Part shown: positions 18,304 through 27,416 of the stretch, one piece after another
Position numbering within the stretch: the stretch's first letter is position 1
Layout of the letters: the number at the start of each line of letters is the position of its first letter
Assembly: GCA_022729735.1 (NCBI GenBank)
Contig: DZAY01000001.1
Span: 135,949 to 191,800, forward strand
Source of the DNA: Helicobacter cetorum
Lineage (GTDB): Bacteria > Campylobacterota > Campylobacteria > Campylobacterales > DZAY01
Direction of reading: 5' to 3'
DNA: 55,852 bases
Program-made: the position numbers and the translations under genes
Notes under the pieces: generated by a model
Seen by the model: only the letters and a program-made list of their open reading frames with translations
What the model was told of the DNA's origin: nothing
Databases searched by the model: none

Positions 18304-18858
18304 ATGATGAATGTAAGTATTGTTGGAAGACACATAGATATAACAGATGCTATGAGAGTATATATAGATAGTGCCTTAGATGCTCTAAAGCTATACCATT
18401 TGGATTTAATATCAGCAAGAGTTATTATTGCTAATGAAGAAAAGAACGGGAAAAAGGGTGTAGTTGTAGAGTTTGCGATAAATTTGGCACATAAAAATAC
18501 AATTGTAATAAAACAGAAAGATAAAGATTTTTATGCCGCGATTGATTTAGCAGTTGATAGAGCTAAAAAAGTTTTGGGCAGATACCACGATAGAATTACA
18601 GAACATAAGGTTGAAAAACCAGAAAATATAGAAGCTCAAAAAATAATAAGTGAAGAGATAGCAGAAGCTTATGGAAGTGATGATGAGATTGTTCCTATGG
18701 AGCTTGAGTTATACAAACCATTTGAAATTGAAGAAGCTTTAGAAAAATTAAAAAATAATCCAAAACAGCAATTTTATGTATTTAATGATATGGATGGAAA
18801 AATGAGAGTTCTCTATAAAAGGTCAGATGGCGCAGATATGGTCTTTATTAATTTATAG
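18304..18858 (+). CDS. hpf: Ribosome hibernation-promoting factor, long form
   Basis: 184 residues. The N-terminal domain (residues 1-100, SIVGRHIDITDAMRVYIDSA) binds the 30S decoding region. The C-terminal domain (about 125-184, ending KMRVLYKRSDGADMVFINL) is the dimerisation module of long HPF proteins that join two ribosomes into a 100S particle. A second ATG directly follows the first. It is transcribed alone. Confidence 0.93.
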   Translation: MMNVSIVGRHIDITDAMRVYIDSALDALKLYHLDLISARVIIANEEKNGKKGVVVEFAINLAHKNTIVIKQKDKDFYAAIDLAVDRAKKVLGRYHDRITEHKVEKPENIEAQKIISEEIAEAYGSDDEIVPMELELYKPFEIEEALEKLKNNPKQQFYVFNDMDGKMRVLYKRSDGADMVFINL

Positions 18859-18876
18859 CCACTTTTGTGGCTATAA
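18853..18876 (+). terminator. Hairpin after hpf
   Basis: Ten-base-pair perfect stem (TTATAGCCAC and GTGGCTATAA) with a TTTT loop that overlaps the hpf stop codon. The following sequence is only moderately T-rich, so termination strength is uncertain. Confidence 0.6.
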
Positions 18877-18914
18877 GGAACATATTTTGCTCTTTTATTT
18901 AAAAAGGAGTTAGA

Positions 18915-19175
18915 ATGTATATAAGTTCCCTTGCTCAAAGCTACTATACAAGACCTTCGTATGTAAGAAATTATAAAGATTCATTTGTTTTAGAAATACC
19001 AAAAGAGAGTTTAAAATTAAATCAAAAAGATGAAAGCCACTTAGAAGATTTAGTTAGTAGTAGGACTTTTAGCACTTCTGAACTATTTAATTTGAGAGAG
19101 CAAATTCAAAGCAGACCAAAATATATATTCGTAGATAGTGCCATAAATAGTTATTTAAGATTCCAAGTTGCCTAA
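18915..19175 (+). CDS. Hypothetical protein, 86 residues
   Basis: Preceded by a strong AAAAAGGAG site 6 bp before the ATG, which supports real translation. There is no signal peptide or transmembrane segment. The sequence is Ser/Tyr-rich (SSLAQSYYTRPSYVRNYKDS) with a short helical region near ELFNLREQIQ. I do not recognise the family. It converges on, and overlaps by 4 bp, the SurA-like gene on the other strand. Confidence 0.6.
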   Translation: MYISSLAQSYYTRPSYVRNYKDSFVLEIPKESLKLNQKDESHLEDLVSSRTFSTSELFNLREQIQSRPKYIFVDSAINSYLRFQVA

Positions 19176-20005
19176 GAAGGCAATCTTACAATCTTAACAT
19201 TTGTTTTGAGTTTTAGTTTATCAAAATACTCTTTTATAACTTTTTCTTCTCGCTCTTGCATTATTGTCATAAATATAAAATCTCGCACTAAATGAAACTC
19301 TTTTGGCTTTTTATTTAACTGCTTAACAATATAATAAGCTACAAACTCTCCGTTTATTGCAATAGGAGGTGTAAAATAACCCTCTTTTGTATCATTTAAT
19401 AAAAATTTAGTTTTTCCATCAAGGCTTTTTGAGCCAATTATTAGCTCTTCTTTTTTTACATTTGTTTGCACCATTACACTACTAAGAGCTTTTTCTAATT
19501 CACTTTTAGATTTTGAGCTATATTTTATAACTTCAAAACTATCAGCTTCCAAAAATGTATCTAAATTTGAGTTATAGTAATTTTTTAGCTCATCTTCAGT
19601 TGCAATTTCAAGTTTTGATTGAGTTAATTTTCTATACAATCGCTCTTGTAATAATCTTTCTCTAATACTATTTTCATACTCTTTAATATCCATAAATTTT
19701 TGTTTTAAAACTTCTTTGAATTGAAATAGTGTAAGATTGTTACTATTTGCAACTCTTTCAATCTCTTTATTTACTTCAAAATCATCAATTACAATTCCAA
19801 GTCTCTTAATTTCACTATTTTGAAGTGCTTTTAATACAAGCATTTCAACTGCTTCATAATTATCAACTTTTAACTCTTTTTTTATTGAAAAAATATCATA
19901 CATCGTAATAATCTCATTTTCAACAACCACAGATACAGCATCAACTAATGTCTCTTTTGCAAAAAGGCTAATAGTTAGTGCCAATGAAAGTAAAACTTTT
20001 TTCAT
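19172..20005 (-). CDS. SurA-like periplasmic chaperone
   Basis: Signal peptide (MKKVLLSLALTISLFA), then a SurA N-terminal-type helical domain (VDAVSVVVENEIITMYDIFS) rich in charged helices, and a C-terminal helix. The parvulin domain expected at about 150-245 is only weakly recognisable (SFEVIKYSSKSKSELEKALS to GEFVAYYIVKQLNKKP). It may therefore be chaperone-only. Likely role: folding of outer membrane proteins. It lies 2 bp after the dapD-like gene. Confidence 0.75.
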   Translation of the reverse strand: MKKVLLSLALTISLFAKETLVDAVSVVVENEIITMYDIFSIKKELKVDNYEAVEMLVLKALQNSEIKRLGIVIDDFEVNKEIERVANSNNLTLFQFKEVLKQKFMDIKEYENSIRERLLQERLYRKLTQSKLEIATEDELKNYYNSNLDTFLEADSFEVIKYSSKSKSELEKALSSVMVQTNVKKEELIIGSKSLDGKTKFLLNDTKEGYFTPPIAINGEFVAYYIVKQLNKKPKEFHLVRDFIFMTIMQEREEKVIKEYFDKLKLKTNVKIVRLPS

Positions 20006-20007
20006 AT

Positions 20008-20817
20008 TTAACCCTTTAATATATCAAATACACTTTTTTTTGCTCTAATCTCTTCGCTTGTTTTACCAGCAATAATTGCACAATTTGTAGCACTATTTTT
20101 ATCAATCATCAAAGTTCCAGAAACAACTATTGAGTATGGTGGAATTTTTTTGAAGCTAATCTCTTTTTTATTTATGTCATAAATTCTTGTAGATAAATCA
20201 AGCAAAACACCATTTCCAATTACAGTTCCCTCACCAATAATCACACCACCACCAATATGACTTTTAGAGCCAATATAACATCTATCTTCAATAATTGCAG
20301 GAAGAGTATCCATTGGTTCTAAAACCCCACCAATACTTACTCCATCACAAATTTCAGAGTGTTTGCCAATTTGTGTGCAACTCCCAATACTTGAGTAGGA
20401 ACCAATTTTAGAGCCTTCTCCAATATAAACTCCAATATCCACAAATGATGGAAGTAAAAATGTATTGTATGCCAAAAATGAACCTTTTTTTACAGTTGTA
20501 GCAGGAGTTATTCTAATTTTTGAAGTGCTAAATTTATCATCACTCCAACCATCAAACTTTAAAGATACATTATCATAATATCGATGAACACCATCACTCA
20601 TAAGATAACTATTTTTGGATTTTAGATACAAAATAATAGCTTTTTTTGCCCACTCATTTACTTTCCATTCACCATCTTCTTTGTATGCTACTCTTGCTTT
20701 TCCACAATCCAAATTATCAATTACATCTAAAATAGCCTTTTTTATTTCTGGCTCTTTCAAACTATCAGATGTCAATGTATCTCTAACATCCCACAACTCT
20801 TCAATAAAAGACCTCAT
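20008..20817 (-). CDS. dapD: DapD-like hexapeptide-repeat N-succinyltransferase
   Basis: 269 residues aligning end to end with the E. coli-type tetrahydrodipicolinate N-succinyltransferase of lysine and peptidoglycan synthesis: helical N-terminal domain (KARVAYKEDGEWKVNEWAKK), then a left-handed beta helix (IGSCTQIGKHSEICDGVSIG, GGVLEP). By recalled alignment the two catalytic acids of that enzyme (D141 and E189) correspond to G139 (KIGSYSSIGSC) and H187 (YIGSKSHIGGG), so both appear replaced. The activity therefore needs proof. Its neighbours are surA-like and mobA. Confidence 0.78.
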   Translation of the reverse strand: MRSFIEELWDVRDTLTSDSLKEPEIKKAILDVIDNLDCGKARVAYKEDGEWKVNEWAKKAIILYLKSKNSYLMSDGVHRYYDNVSLKFDGWSDDKFSTSKIRITPATTVKKGSFLAYNTFLLPSFVDIGVYIGEGSKIGSYSSIGSCTQIGKHSEICDGVSIGGVLEPMDTLPAIIEDRCYIGSKSHIGGGVIIGEGTVIGNGVLLDLSTRIYDINKKEISFKKIPPYSIVVSGTLMIDKNSATNCAIIAGKTSEEIRAKKSVFDILKG

Positions 20818-20845
20818 TTTTTTATGCCCTTTTTTCTTATTTTAG

Positions 20846-21439
20846 CTAAAAATCATTTAAAGAGTTTAAAATATTTAAAGCCAAAAAATAATCACTCTCA
20901 TGGTTTAAATTTAAAAACTCTTTTTTTCTTTTGTTATCTATATCTACATATTTTGTATTTATATTATTTAATAAATTTTTTAGCTTATATTCTCTTTTTA
21001 AAACCAACTCTTTTAATGTAAATATAATATTTTTAGAATAGATTGCACAAAGTGGCTCTATTTCATCACCAATTTTTGGGACAACTGCTCCATAATTTCC
21101 ACTCAATGCTTTACAATTTAATAGTTTCAAAGTTTCAAAACTTATAAACGGAGTATCAACACTAATAACTGTTATAAAATCATCATCAAAATTTTCTAGT
21201 ATATTTAGTAGTGCTGGAGTTGGTGCAAAATCTTCAAAATTATCAATAATCAGTGGAGCTTGAAAGCTAAATTTATCAACTTTTGTAGATATATATACTT
21301 TATCAAAAATTTTTGATAAACGATTATATTGATATTCACTTAATGAAGAAAAATCACCAAATGGCAAAAGTGATTTATCTTTTCCCATTCGACTACTTTT
21401 ACCACCACAAAATATTACACAAGGATTTGAAAGTTTCAT
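20846..21439 (-). CDS. mobA: Molybdenum cofactor guanylyltransferase MobA
   Basis: Adds GMP to molybdopterin. The nucleotide-binding motif CGGKSSRMGKDKSLLPFG and the metal site in VISVDTPFIS (usually DxP) are visible. Length of 197 is normal. The start shares one base with the yebC stop (TAATG). moaC elsewhere in the window belongs to the same pathway. Confidence 0.9.
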   Translation of the reverse strand: MKLSNPCVIFCGGKSSRMGKDKSLLPFGDFSSLSEYQYNRLSKIFDKVYISTKVDKFSFQAPLIIDNFEDFAPTPALLNILENFDDDFITVISVDTPFISFETLKLLNCKALSGNYGAVVPKIGDEIEPLCAIYSKNIIFTLKELVLKREYKLKNLLNNINTKYVDIDNKRKKEFLNLNHESDYFLALNILNSLNDF

Positions 21440-22149
21440 TAAGCTATATTTGTAAAAACTTGTTGAACATCATCATCATCTTCAATTCTATCAAGCAGTT
21501 TTTCAATATCAACCATCTCTTCATCACTAAACTCCACAGGATTTGTTGGAATTCGTTGAAGTGTTGCACTTTTAACTTCTATTTTTAACTCTTCTAAAGC
21601 ATTAGAAAGTGTTCCAAAGTTTGTAAAATCTCCATAAATATAGACTACATCTTCTATTACTTCTAAGCTTTCCAAACCAGCATCGATTAAATTTAGCTCT
21701 AACTCTTCTAAATCTAAATTATCTTTTTTATCAAATTCAAAAACAGCTTTTCTTGAAAACATAAACTCTAATGAACCATTTTGTAAAATTTGCCCACCAA
21801 TTTTATTGAAATAACTCTTCAAATTTGCCACAGTTCTTGTGCTATTATCAGTTGCACACTCTATAAAAATCAAAACTCCGTGTGGTCCTTTACCTTCATA
21901 ATTTACTTCATCTATTTGGTCAGCATCTTTACCTAATGCCCTTTTTATCGCAGCTTCAATATTGTCTTTTGGCATATTTTGGGCTTTTGCATTTAATATT
22001 GCCGTTCTAAGTTTTGCATTCATCTCTGGGTCAGTTCCACCCTGTTTTGCTGCTACTGTAATTGTTTTTGCAAGTTTTGGAAAGACTTTTGACATCTTAT
22101 CCCATCTCTTCTCTTTTGCTGCTTTTCTATATTCAAAGGCTCTACCCAT
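21439..22149 (-). CDS. YebC/PmpR-family regulatory protein
   Basis: 236 residues with the family hallmark [20 protein letters not shown] at the start, [14 protein letters not shown], and [16 protein letters not shown]. Members bind DNA or help ribosomes pass poly-proline stretches; which applies here cannot be read from the sequence. Confidence 0.95.
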   Translation of the reverse strand: MGRAFEYRKAAKEKRWDKMSKVFPKLAKTITVAAKQGGTDPEMNAKLRTAILNAKAQNMPKDNIEAAIKRALGKDADQIDEVNYEGKGPHGVLIFIECATDNSTRTVANLKSYFNKIGGQILQNGSLEFMFSRKAVFEFDKKDNLDLEELELNLIDAGLESLEVIEDVVYIYGDFTNFGTLSNALEELKIEVKSATLQRIPTNPVEFSDEEMVDIEKLLDRIEDDDDVQQVFTNIA

Positions 22150-22270
22150 AAAAATCTCCTAACAACTTTTTTACTTAATTATATCTTTTTTGAGCTAAAA
22201 AAATAGAAACTAAAGTTTTGCTTTTAAGTTAGAATGTGATAACATTTAAAAAAACAAAGGGGTAAATTTT

Positions 22271-22789
22271 ATGACAATTAGTGATAATCAAGTAGTTTCT
22301 ATTATTTATAATGTAAAAGATAGAGATGGTGGCGATTTAATTGATAGCAATGAAGGTAGAGAGCCTTTAGAGTTTATAGTTGGTAAAGGTCAAGTTATAA
22401 TTGGTTTGGAGAGTGCTTTAAAAGGCATGAAAATGGGAGAGAGCAAAGAAGTAGAAATTGCACCTGTTGATGCTTATGGTGAGTATAATACAGAAGCAAA
22501 ACAGACTCTTCCAAAAGAACAATTTGCTGGAATTGATTTAAAAATTGGTATGAGTCTTTATGGTAGAGGAGAAGATGGAGCTACTGTTGAAGTTGTTGTA
22601 AAAGATATAAGTGATGATAGTGTAACAATCGATTTCAATCACCCATTAGCTGGAAAAACTCTACTATTTAGTGTATCAGTTGTTGGTGTTAGAGATGCTA
22701 CAATTGATGAAGTATTAAGTGGTCAAGTTGGTGGTGGTAAATCTTCTGGTTGCTGTGGAAGTGGTGGCGGTGGCTGTGGATGCCATTAA
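22271..22789 (+). CDS. slyD: FKBP-type peptidyl-prolyl isomerase SlyD
   Basis: FKBP domain (VVSIIYNVKDRDGGDLIDSN to IDFNHPLAGKTLLF) with the insert-in-flap chaperone domain, and a Cys/Gly/His-rich metal-binding tail (GGGKSSGCCGSGGGGCGCH). Length of 172. An AAAGGGG site precedes the ATG. The next gene starts inside the codons of the tail. Confidence 0.95.
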   Translation: MTISDNQVVSIIYNVKDRDGGDLIDSNEGREPLEFIVGKGQVIIGLESALKGMKMGESKEVEIAPVDAYGEYNTEAKQTLPKEQFAGIDLKIGMSLYGRGEDGATVEVVVKDISDDSVTIDFNHPLAGKTLLFSVSVVGVRDATIDEVLSGQVGGGKSSGCCGSGGGGCGCH

Positions 22790-23531
22790 TTTTATAGCAC
22801 AATCAAGAGCCTCAAAAGAGGCTCTAAAATCTGCAAATCTTTTAAAAACTCTTACACTAAATGCTTTGATAGAAGGACCAGTTGGTGTTGGAAAACTTAC
22901 ATTAGCACAATATATTGTTCCACGAGCTATTATAATAGATGGTTTTGAATTTAACTCAATTGATTTAAAAAGTATAGAATCAAAAGAGATAATTATTAAA
23001 AATTTTGACACAATCTCAAATGTATCAAAACTTGAAAGTTTTATAAATGAAAAAGCTATAAGAGTTATTGCAACAACTACAAAAATTTTAAGTGATGATA
23101 TTTTTGATAGATTTTTTGCTGTTAAAATTCATATTCCATCATTGCAAGATAGAAAAGAGGATATAAGCCTTCTTACAAGCAGATTTTTACAAGAAGCAAA
23201 AGAGGTTTTTGGAGATAACCAAAATAGAAATTCAAATTTGAATATAAATCATGATTTATCTTCAAATGGAAATTCACTAAAAAGGTCAGTATTTATTAGT
23301 TATCTGATTGATAATTTAAGTGAAAATGAGATTTTAAATATTTTAGAAAATTATCTTTATAAAAATATAAATGGTAATAATGATTATAGAGATTTCTTAT
23401 ATTTATATGAGATACCCCTACTAAAATCGGCTATCAAAAAGTATAAAAGTCAATTACAAGTGGCTGATAAACTTGGATTAAATAGAAATACATTACGAAA
23501 AAAGATTAATGAGTTAAAGGATATTTTATGA
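22776..23531 (+). CDS. Degenerate sigma-54-activator-like protein with Fis-type HTH
   Basis: About 250 residues. A shortened AAA-like region carries a P-loop GPVGVGKLT (Leu where Ser/Thr is usual), and IHIPSLQDRKEDISLLTSRF resembles the sigma-54 interaction family after sensor I. No GAFTGA loop is present. The C-terminus (LQVADKLGLNRNTLRKKINE) is a Fis-type helix-turn-helix. I choose GTG 22776 within the slyD tail; the longer frame from 22719 would overlap slyD by 70 bp and encode only the out-of-frame Gly tail. The stop is coupled to fabD by ATGA. Confidence 0.75.
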   Translation: MDAINFIAQSRASKEALKSANLLKTLTLNALIEGPVGVGKLTLAQYIVPRAIIIDGFEFNSIDLKSIESKEIIIKNFDTISNVSKLESFINEKAIRVIATTTKILSDDIFDRFFAVKIHIPSLQDRKEDISLLTSRFLQEAKEVFGDNQNRNSNLNINHDLSSNGNSLKRSVFISYLIDNLSENEILNILENYLYKNINGNNDYRDFLYLYEIPLLKSAIKKYKSQLQVADKLGLNRNTLRKKINELKDIL

Positions 23532-24445
23532 AAAAAGTAGCTTTTATATTTTCTGGACAAGGCTCACAATCGGTTAATATGGGAAAAGAGTTTTATGATA
23601 ATTTTGCATTCATAAAAGAGTTGTATGAAGAGATGAGTGATATTACAAAAATAGATTTTCAAAAAATTATTTTTGAAAATGGTGAAGAGTTAAATATTTC
23701 ACAATTTACACAACCCTCAATTGTATTAAATAGTATTGCTTCACTTAAAGTTTTTCAAAAAGAGCTAAACATAGAGCCACAATTTCTATTAGGACACTCA
23801 TTAGGAGAGTTTTCGGCTCTTGTTGGAGCAGAAGCACTTACTCTAAGCAATGCTCTAACTCTTACAAATCTTAGAGGTAAATTTATGCAAGAAGAGTGTG
23901 CTAATTTAGATGTTGGAATGGTTGCTCTACTTGGAATAGATGATGATATTGTTGAAGAGATTTGTGCAAACTCTAATGGAGCATTTCCTGCAAATTATAA
24001 TAGTGATGGACAAATTGTTGTAGCTGGAATAAAGAGTGAATTGAGTAATTTAGAAAGTGCATTTAAGAGTGCTGGAGCAAAAAGAGTAATTCCTCTCAAT
24101 ATGTCTGTAATTAGCCACTGCCCACTATTAGATGGAGCAAAAGTCAAATTAGAACCATATTTACGAGAATATATAAAAGATAGCTTTAAATATCCAATTA
24201 TTTCAAATGTAACAGCAGATAAATATAGTAGCAAAGATGAAGCAATTAAGCTTTTAGTAGAACAGTTAATTCAACCTGTAAAATATAAACAATCTATCAA
24301 AAATTTTGAATCTGAAGTTGAACTATTTTTAGAGTTTGGACATGGTGGAATATTAAAAGGTTTAAATAAAAAAATTACAAAAGTTCCAACTATCACAATT
24401 TCAGATTTAAACTCTCTAAAAGAAGCGATAGAAGCTACTAAATGA
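23528..24445 (+). CDS. fabD: Malonyl-CoA:ACP transacylase FabD
   Basis: Loads malonate onto acyl carrier protein for fatty acid synthesis. FIFSGQGSQSVNMGKEF at the start, the nucleophile motif GHSLGEFSALVG and the His in VISHCPLLDGA are present. Length of 305 is normal. Overlaps both neighbours through ATGA junctions. Confidence 0.97.
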   Translation: MKKVAFIFSGQGSQSVNMGKEFYDNFAFIKELYEEMSDITKIDFQKIIFENGEELNISQFTQPSIVLNSIASLKVFQKELNIEPQFLLGHSLGEFSALVGAEALTLSNALTLTNLRGKFMQEECANLDVGMVALLGIDDDIVEEICANSNGAFPANYNSDGQIVVAGIKSELSNLESAFKSAGAKRVIPLNMSVISHCPLLDGAKVKLEPYLREYIKDSFKYPIISNVTADKYSSKDEAIKLLVEQLIQPVKYKQSIKNFESEVELFLEFGHGGILKGLNKKITKVPTITISDLNSLKEAIEATK

Positions 24446-25200
24446 GAGTTACACTTGCTCAAATATCTCCGAAACTAAATAGAGATTTTAACTTAAAAAA
24501 GCAGATAGAAGTTGTTAAAAACAGTGAAACAGAGCTTATAATATTTCCAGAGTTATCACTAAATGGTTATCTATTAATGGATAGTGTATTTGATGATGCT
24601 TACGAAACAAAAGAGTTAGAAGAGCTTATTTTGCTAAGTTTTGATAAAGATATTGTAGTTGGAGTTGCACTAAAAGAGAATAATAGATATTTTAATAGTG
24701 CGCTCTATTTATCAAATGGTAAAATTCTTCACACTCATCACAAACTAAAACTCCCAAATTATGGACTTTTTGAAGAAGCAAGATACTTTTTTGCAGGTGA
24801 TAAAATAGAATCATTTGATACAAAATTTGGAAAATCAATAATGGTTGTATGCGAAGATTTGTGGAGCAGCGATATTATTAATCAAATTGTAAAAAGTAGA
24901 GTAGATTTTGTAATTGTTATAGCTAACTCTCCATCAAGAGTGTTTTTAGAAAATGGAAAACTCCTTATAAAAGAGCAGTGGGATAGTTTATTAAAAACTT
25001 TATCAATCTTAAGTGGAGCTTATATATTTTTTGTAAATAGAGTCGGTTTTGAAGATGGTTTAGGATTTTGGGGAAATAGTAAAATTATTGCTCCAAACTC
25101 TATAATAGAAAACGAACTCCCTCTATTTGAAGAAAAGATAGAGAGTTTTAAAATAGTAAAAGAGTTATCAAAAGTTCAAAAATATCTATTAAGACATTAA
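24442..25200 (+). CDS. Carbon-nitrogen hydrolase (nitrilase superfamily)
   Basis: 252 residues. The Glu-Lys-Cys triad can be read in FPELSLNGYLL, HHKLKLPNYGLFEE and VVCEDLWSSDI. The EDLW context resembles the glutaminase domain of NAD synthetases, but no synthetase domain follows. Substrate unknown; it lies between fabD and mtn. Confidence 0.88.
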   Translation: MRVTLAQISPKLNRDFNLKKQIEVVKNSETELIIFPELSLNGYLLMDSVFDDAYETKELEELILLSFDKDIVVGVALKENNRYFNSALYLSNGKILHTHHKLKLPNYGLFEEARYFFAGDKIESFDTKFGKSIMVVCEDLWSSDIINQIVKSRVDFVIVIANSPSRVFLENGKLLIKEQWDSLLKTLSILSGAYIFFVNRVGFEDGLGFWGNSKIIAPNSIIENELPLFEEKIESFKIVKELSKVQKYLLRH

Positions 25201-25211
25201 AAGGAAGAATT

Positions 25212-25898
25212 ATGAAAATTGGAATTTTAGGTGCAATGCAAGAAGAGATTGAGCCACTATTAGAGTTTTTTAGCGATTATGAAAAGATTGAATTTGCAAA
25301 TAATAGCTATTATAGAGTTTTTTATAAAGATAAAGAGTTAATTATTGCTTATAGCAAAATTGGAAAAGTATTTGCTTCTCTAACTGCTACAACAATGATA
25401 GAAAAGTTTGGATGTGAAAAACTCCTGTTTAGTGGTGTTGCTGGTGCTATATCTAATGAGTTAAAAATTGGAGATTTGATTTTTGCAACCAAACTTTGCC
25501 AACACGATTTAGATATAACAGCTTTTGGACACCCTTTTGGATATGTTCCTGGTGGTGCTGTATATATTGAGAGTGATAATAGCTTAAATGAGTTAGCAAA
25601 AAAAGTTGCAAATGAGTTAAATGTAAATTTAAAAGCTGGAGTTATTGCAACTGGAGACCAATTTATCCATTCAGTTGATAAAAAAGATTGGATTGGTAAG
25701 ACATTCAATGCTGATGCTTTGGAAATGGAAGGTGCAAGTGTAGCTCTTGTATGTAGAGAGCTAAATATTCCATTTTTTATACTTCGAGCAATAAGCGATT
25801 CTGCTGATATGGATGCTTCTTTTAGCTTTGATGAGTTTTTAAAAGTTAGTGCAAAAATTAGTGCAAGTTTTGTTATCAAAATGGTTGATAATTTATAA
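25212..25898 (+). CDS. mtn: 5'-methylthioadenosine/S-adenosylhomocysteine nucleosidase
   Basis: Recycles MTA and SAH produced by SAM-using enzymes. Start motif GILGAMQEEIEPLLE, the phosphate-free nucleoside pocket around FSGVAGAISNELKIGD, and ALEMEGASVALVC are diagnostic. Catalytic Asp is in AISDSADMDA. Length of 228 is normal. Confidence 0.96.
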   Translation: MKIGILGAMQEEIEPLLEFFSDYEKIEFANNSYYRVFYKDKELIIAYSKIGKVFASLTATTMIEKFGCEKLLFSGVAGAISNELKIGDLIFATKLCQHDLDITAFGHPFGYVPGGAVYIESDNSLNELAKKVANELNVNLKAGVIATGDQFIHSVDKKDWIGKTFNADALEMEGASVALVCRELNIPFFILRAISDSADMDASFSFDEFLKVSAKISASFVIKMVDNL

Positions 25899-25907
25899 GG
25901 AGATTTT

Positions 25908-26162
25908 ATGCAAGTAGTAAATATTACAGAAGCCCAAAACAATTTTAAAGATATATTTGATTTGGTTTTTTTGGATAATGAAGAGGTTGTAATTCATAGA
26001 AGTGGTAGAGAAAATGTTGTTGTAATACCATTCAATGAGTATAACTCTATCAAAGAAACAAATTATTTATTAAGTTCTAAAAAAAATCGTGAAGTTTTGT
26101 TAAGGTCTTTAAAAGATGCAAGAAGTGGGAAAAGTTTTGAGAAAGAATTAATAGAAGAATGA
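25908..26162 (+). CDS. yefM: YefM/Phd-family antitoxin
   Basis: 84 residues beginning VVNITEAQNNFKDIFDLVF, the Phd/YefM DNA-binding fold, with a flexible charged C-terminus that should bind the toxin. A good AAGGAG site is present. It overlaps the yoeB gene in an ATGA junction and would be expected to repress the operon. Confidence 0.9.
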   Translation: MQVVNITEAQNNFKDIFDLVFLDNEEVVIHRSGRENVVVIPFNEYNSIKETNYLLSSKKNREVLLRSLKDARSGKSFEKELIEE

Positions 26163-26413
26163 ATGTAACATTTACAAATGATAGTTGGAATGACTATTTA
26201 TATTGGCAAGAGAGTGATAAAAAAATATTAAAAAAAATAAATGCTCTTATAAAAGATATAAAAAGAGAACCTTTTAGTGGTTTGGGAAAGCCTGAACCAT
26301 TAAAATATGAGTTTTCTGGATGTTGGTCAAGAAGAATTACAGATGAACATAGGTTAGTTTATGAAGTTACTACTTATGGAATAATTTTAATATCTTGTAG
26401 ATTTCACTATTAA
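26159..26413 (+). CDS. yoeB: YoeB-family mRNA interferase toxin
   Basis: 84 residues, exactly the family length. The catalytic Glu (KPEPLKYEFSG), Arg (WSRRITDEHRLVY) and terminal FHY with catalytic His are present, so it looks active. It cuts mRNA on ribosomes when free of the antitoxin. The pair sits between mtn and sixA. Confidence 0.93.
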   Translation: MNVTFTNDSWNDYLYWQESDKKILKKINALIKDIKREPFSGLGKPEPLKYEFSGCWSRRITDEHRLVYEVTTYGIILISCRFHY

Positions 26414-26432
26414 ATAGATTAGGAGATTTCAA

Positions 26433-26909
26433 ATGACAATTCTTTTTATTAGACACTCTATTGCTTTAGATAGAGATGAATGGGAAGGTAGTGATATGTT
26501 GCGACCACTTAGTAGCAAAGGTGAAAAAGTTGCTTTATCATTTTTTAAAAGGTTAAAATCACTTTATGAAATTGAAACAATTATCACAAGTGAAGCAGTG
26601 AGAGCAAAAGATACAGCTCTTATTTTAAACTCTATTTTTAAAGATGCAAAATTAATAGAAGATAAAAGGTTAAATCCAGATAGCACACCATCAGAAATTA
26701 AATCTCTTATTTTAGATTACAAAAAAGATATTGTAATTGTAGGACATGAACCAACTTTTTCAGAAACTATATCAACTTTAATTTCAGATTCAGCTATTAA
26801 TATTGATATAAAAAAGTGTGCTTTGGTTGAAATTGAATATAGCGAAAAGATATTTTCAATGAAAAATATGCTTTCACCAAAACTTATAAATAGATTAGGA
26901 GAAGCTTAA
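26433..26909 (+). CDS. sixA: Phosphohistidine phosphatase SixA-like
   Basis: Histidine phosphatase family, 158 residues: catalytic RHS in ILFIRHSIALDRDEWEG and second His in VIVGHEPTFSETI. SixA dephosphorylates Hpt-type histidines; the target here is unknown. The stop shares one base with the next start (TAATG). Confidence 0.88.
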   Translation: MTILFIRHSIALDRDEWEGSDMLRPLSSKGEKVALSFFKRLKSLYEIETIITSEAVRAKDTALILNSIFKDAKLIEDKRLNPDSTPSEIKSLILDYKKDIVIVGHEPTFSETISTLISDSAINIDIKKCALVEIEYSEKIFSMKNMLSPKLINRLGEA

Positions 26910-27409
26910 TGCAATTTAGAGAAGTTGATTTACCAGGAGTTGGCAAAAAATTTTCAATCATTAGTAGTTGTGGAGATAAACTTGTAACAATTATTCATGT
27001 TTCAGGCAAAAGAGAAATTTACCATTTTGATTCTGAAAATTATGATGAACCAACATCTATAATTTCACTTAATGATGAAGAAGCAAAACAGCTTGGCTCT
27101 GTATTGATGGGGACATATTTTCAACCTGTTATAGATAATGAAAAAGAGCTTATGCTAAAAGATTTGGTTATGGAGTGGGTAAAAGTAGAAGAATCTTCTC
27201 TACTATTAAATAAATCAATATCAGATAGCGAAATTAGAACAAAAACAGGAGCATCGATTATATCTATTATGCGAAAAAATGGAGCAACATTGGTTAATCC
27301 TATGCCAAATGAGTTAATAGAAGTTGGAGATACATTAGTTGTAGTTGGAAGTAGGGCTCATATTGAAAATTTTTTTGGTAATTTTTATAAAACTTGTGAA
27401 ATAAGATAA
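26909..27409 (+). CDS. TrkA-C (RCK_C) domain regulator of K+/cation transport
   Basis: 166 residues. The C-terminal part (SEIRTKTGASIISIMRKNGA to GDTLVVVGSRAHIENFF) is a TrkA-C domain. The first 80 residues are not a Rossmann RCK_N domain. It stands directly before a membrane antiporter that lacks its own regulatory domain, so the two probably work as one split transporter. Confidence 0.88.
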   Translation: MQFREVDLPGVGKKFSIISSCGDKLVTIIHVSGKREIYHFDSENYDEPTSIISLNDEEAKQLGSVLMGTYFQPVIDNEKELMLKDLVMEWVKVEESSLLLNKSISDSEIRTKTGASIISIMRKNGATLVNPMPNELIEVGDTLVVVGSRAHIENFFGNFYKTCEIR

Positions 27410-27416
27410 TTTTCAT

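Noticed and set aside
22719-22775. Upstream ATG extension of the sigma-54-activator-like gene
   Set aside because: It lies wholly in the slyD Gly/Cys tail codons read out of frame (Val/Ala/Leu-rich) and has no ribosome site.
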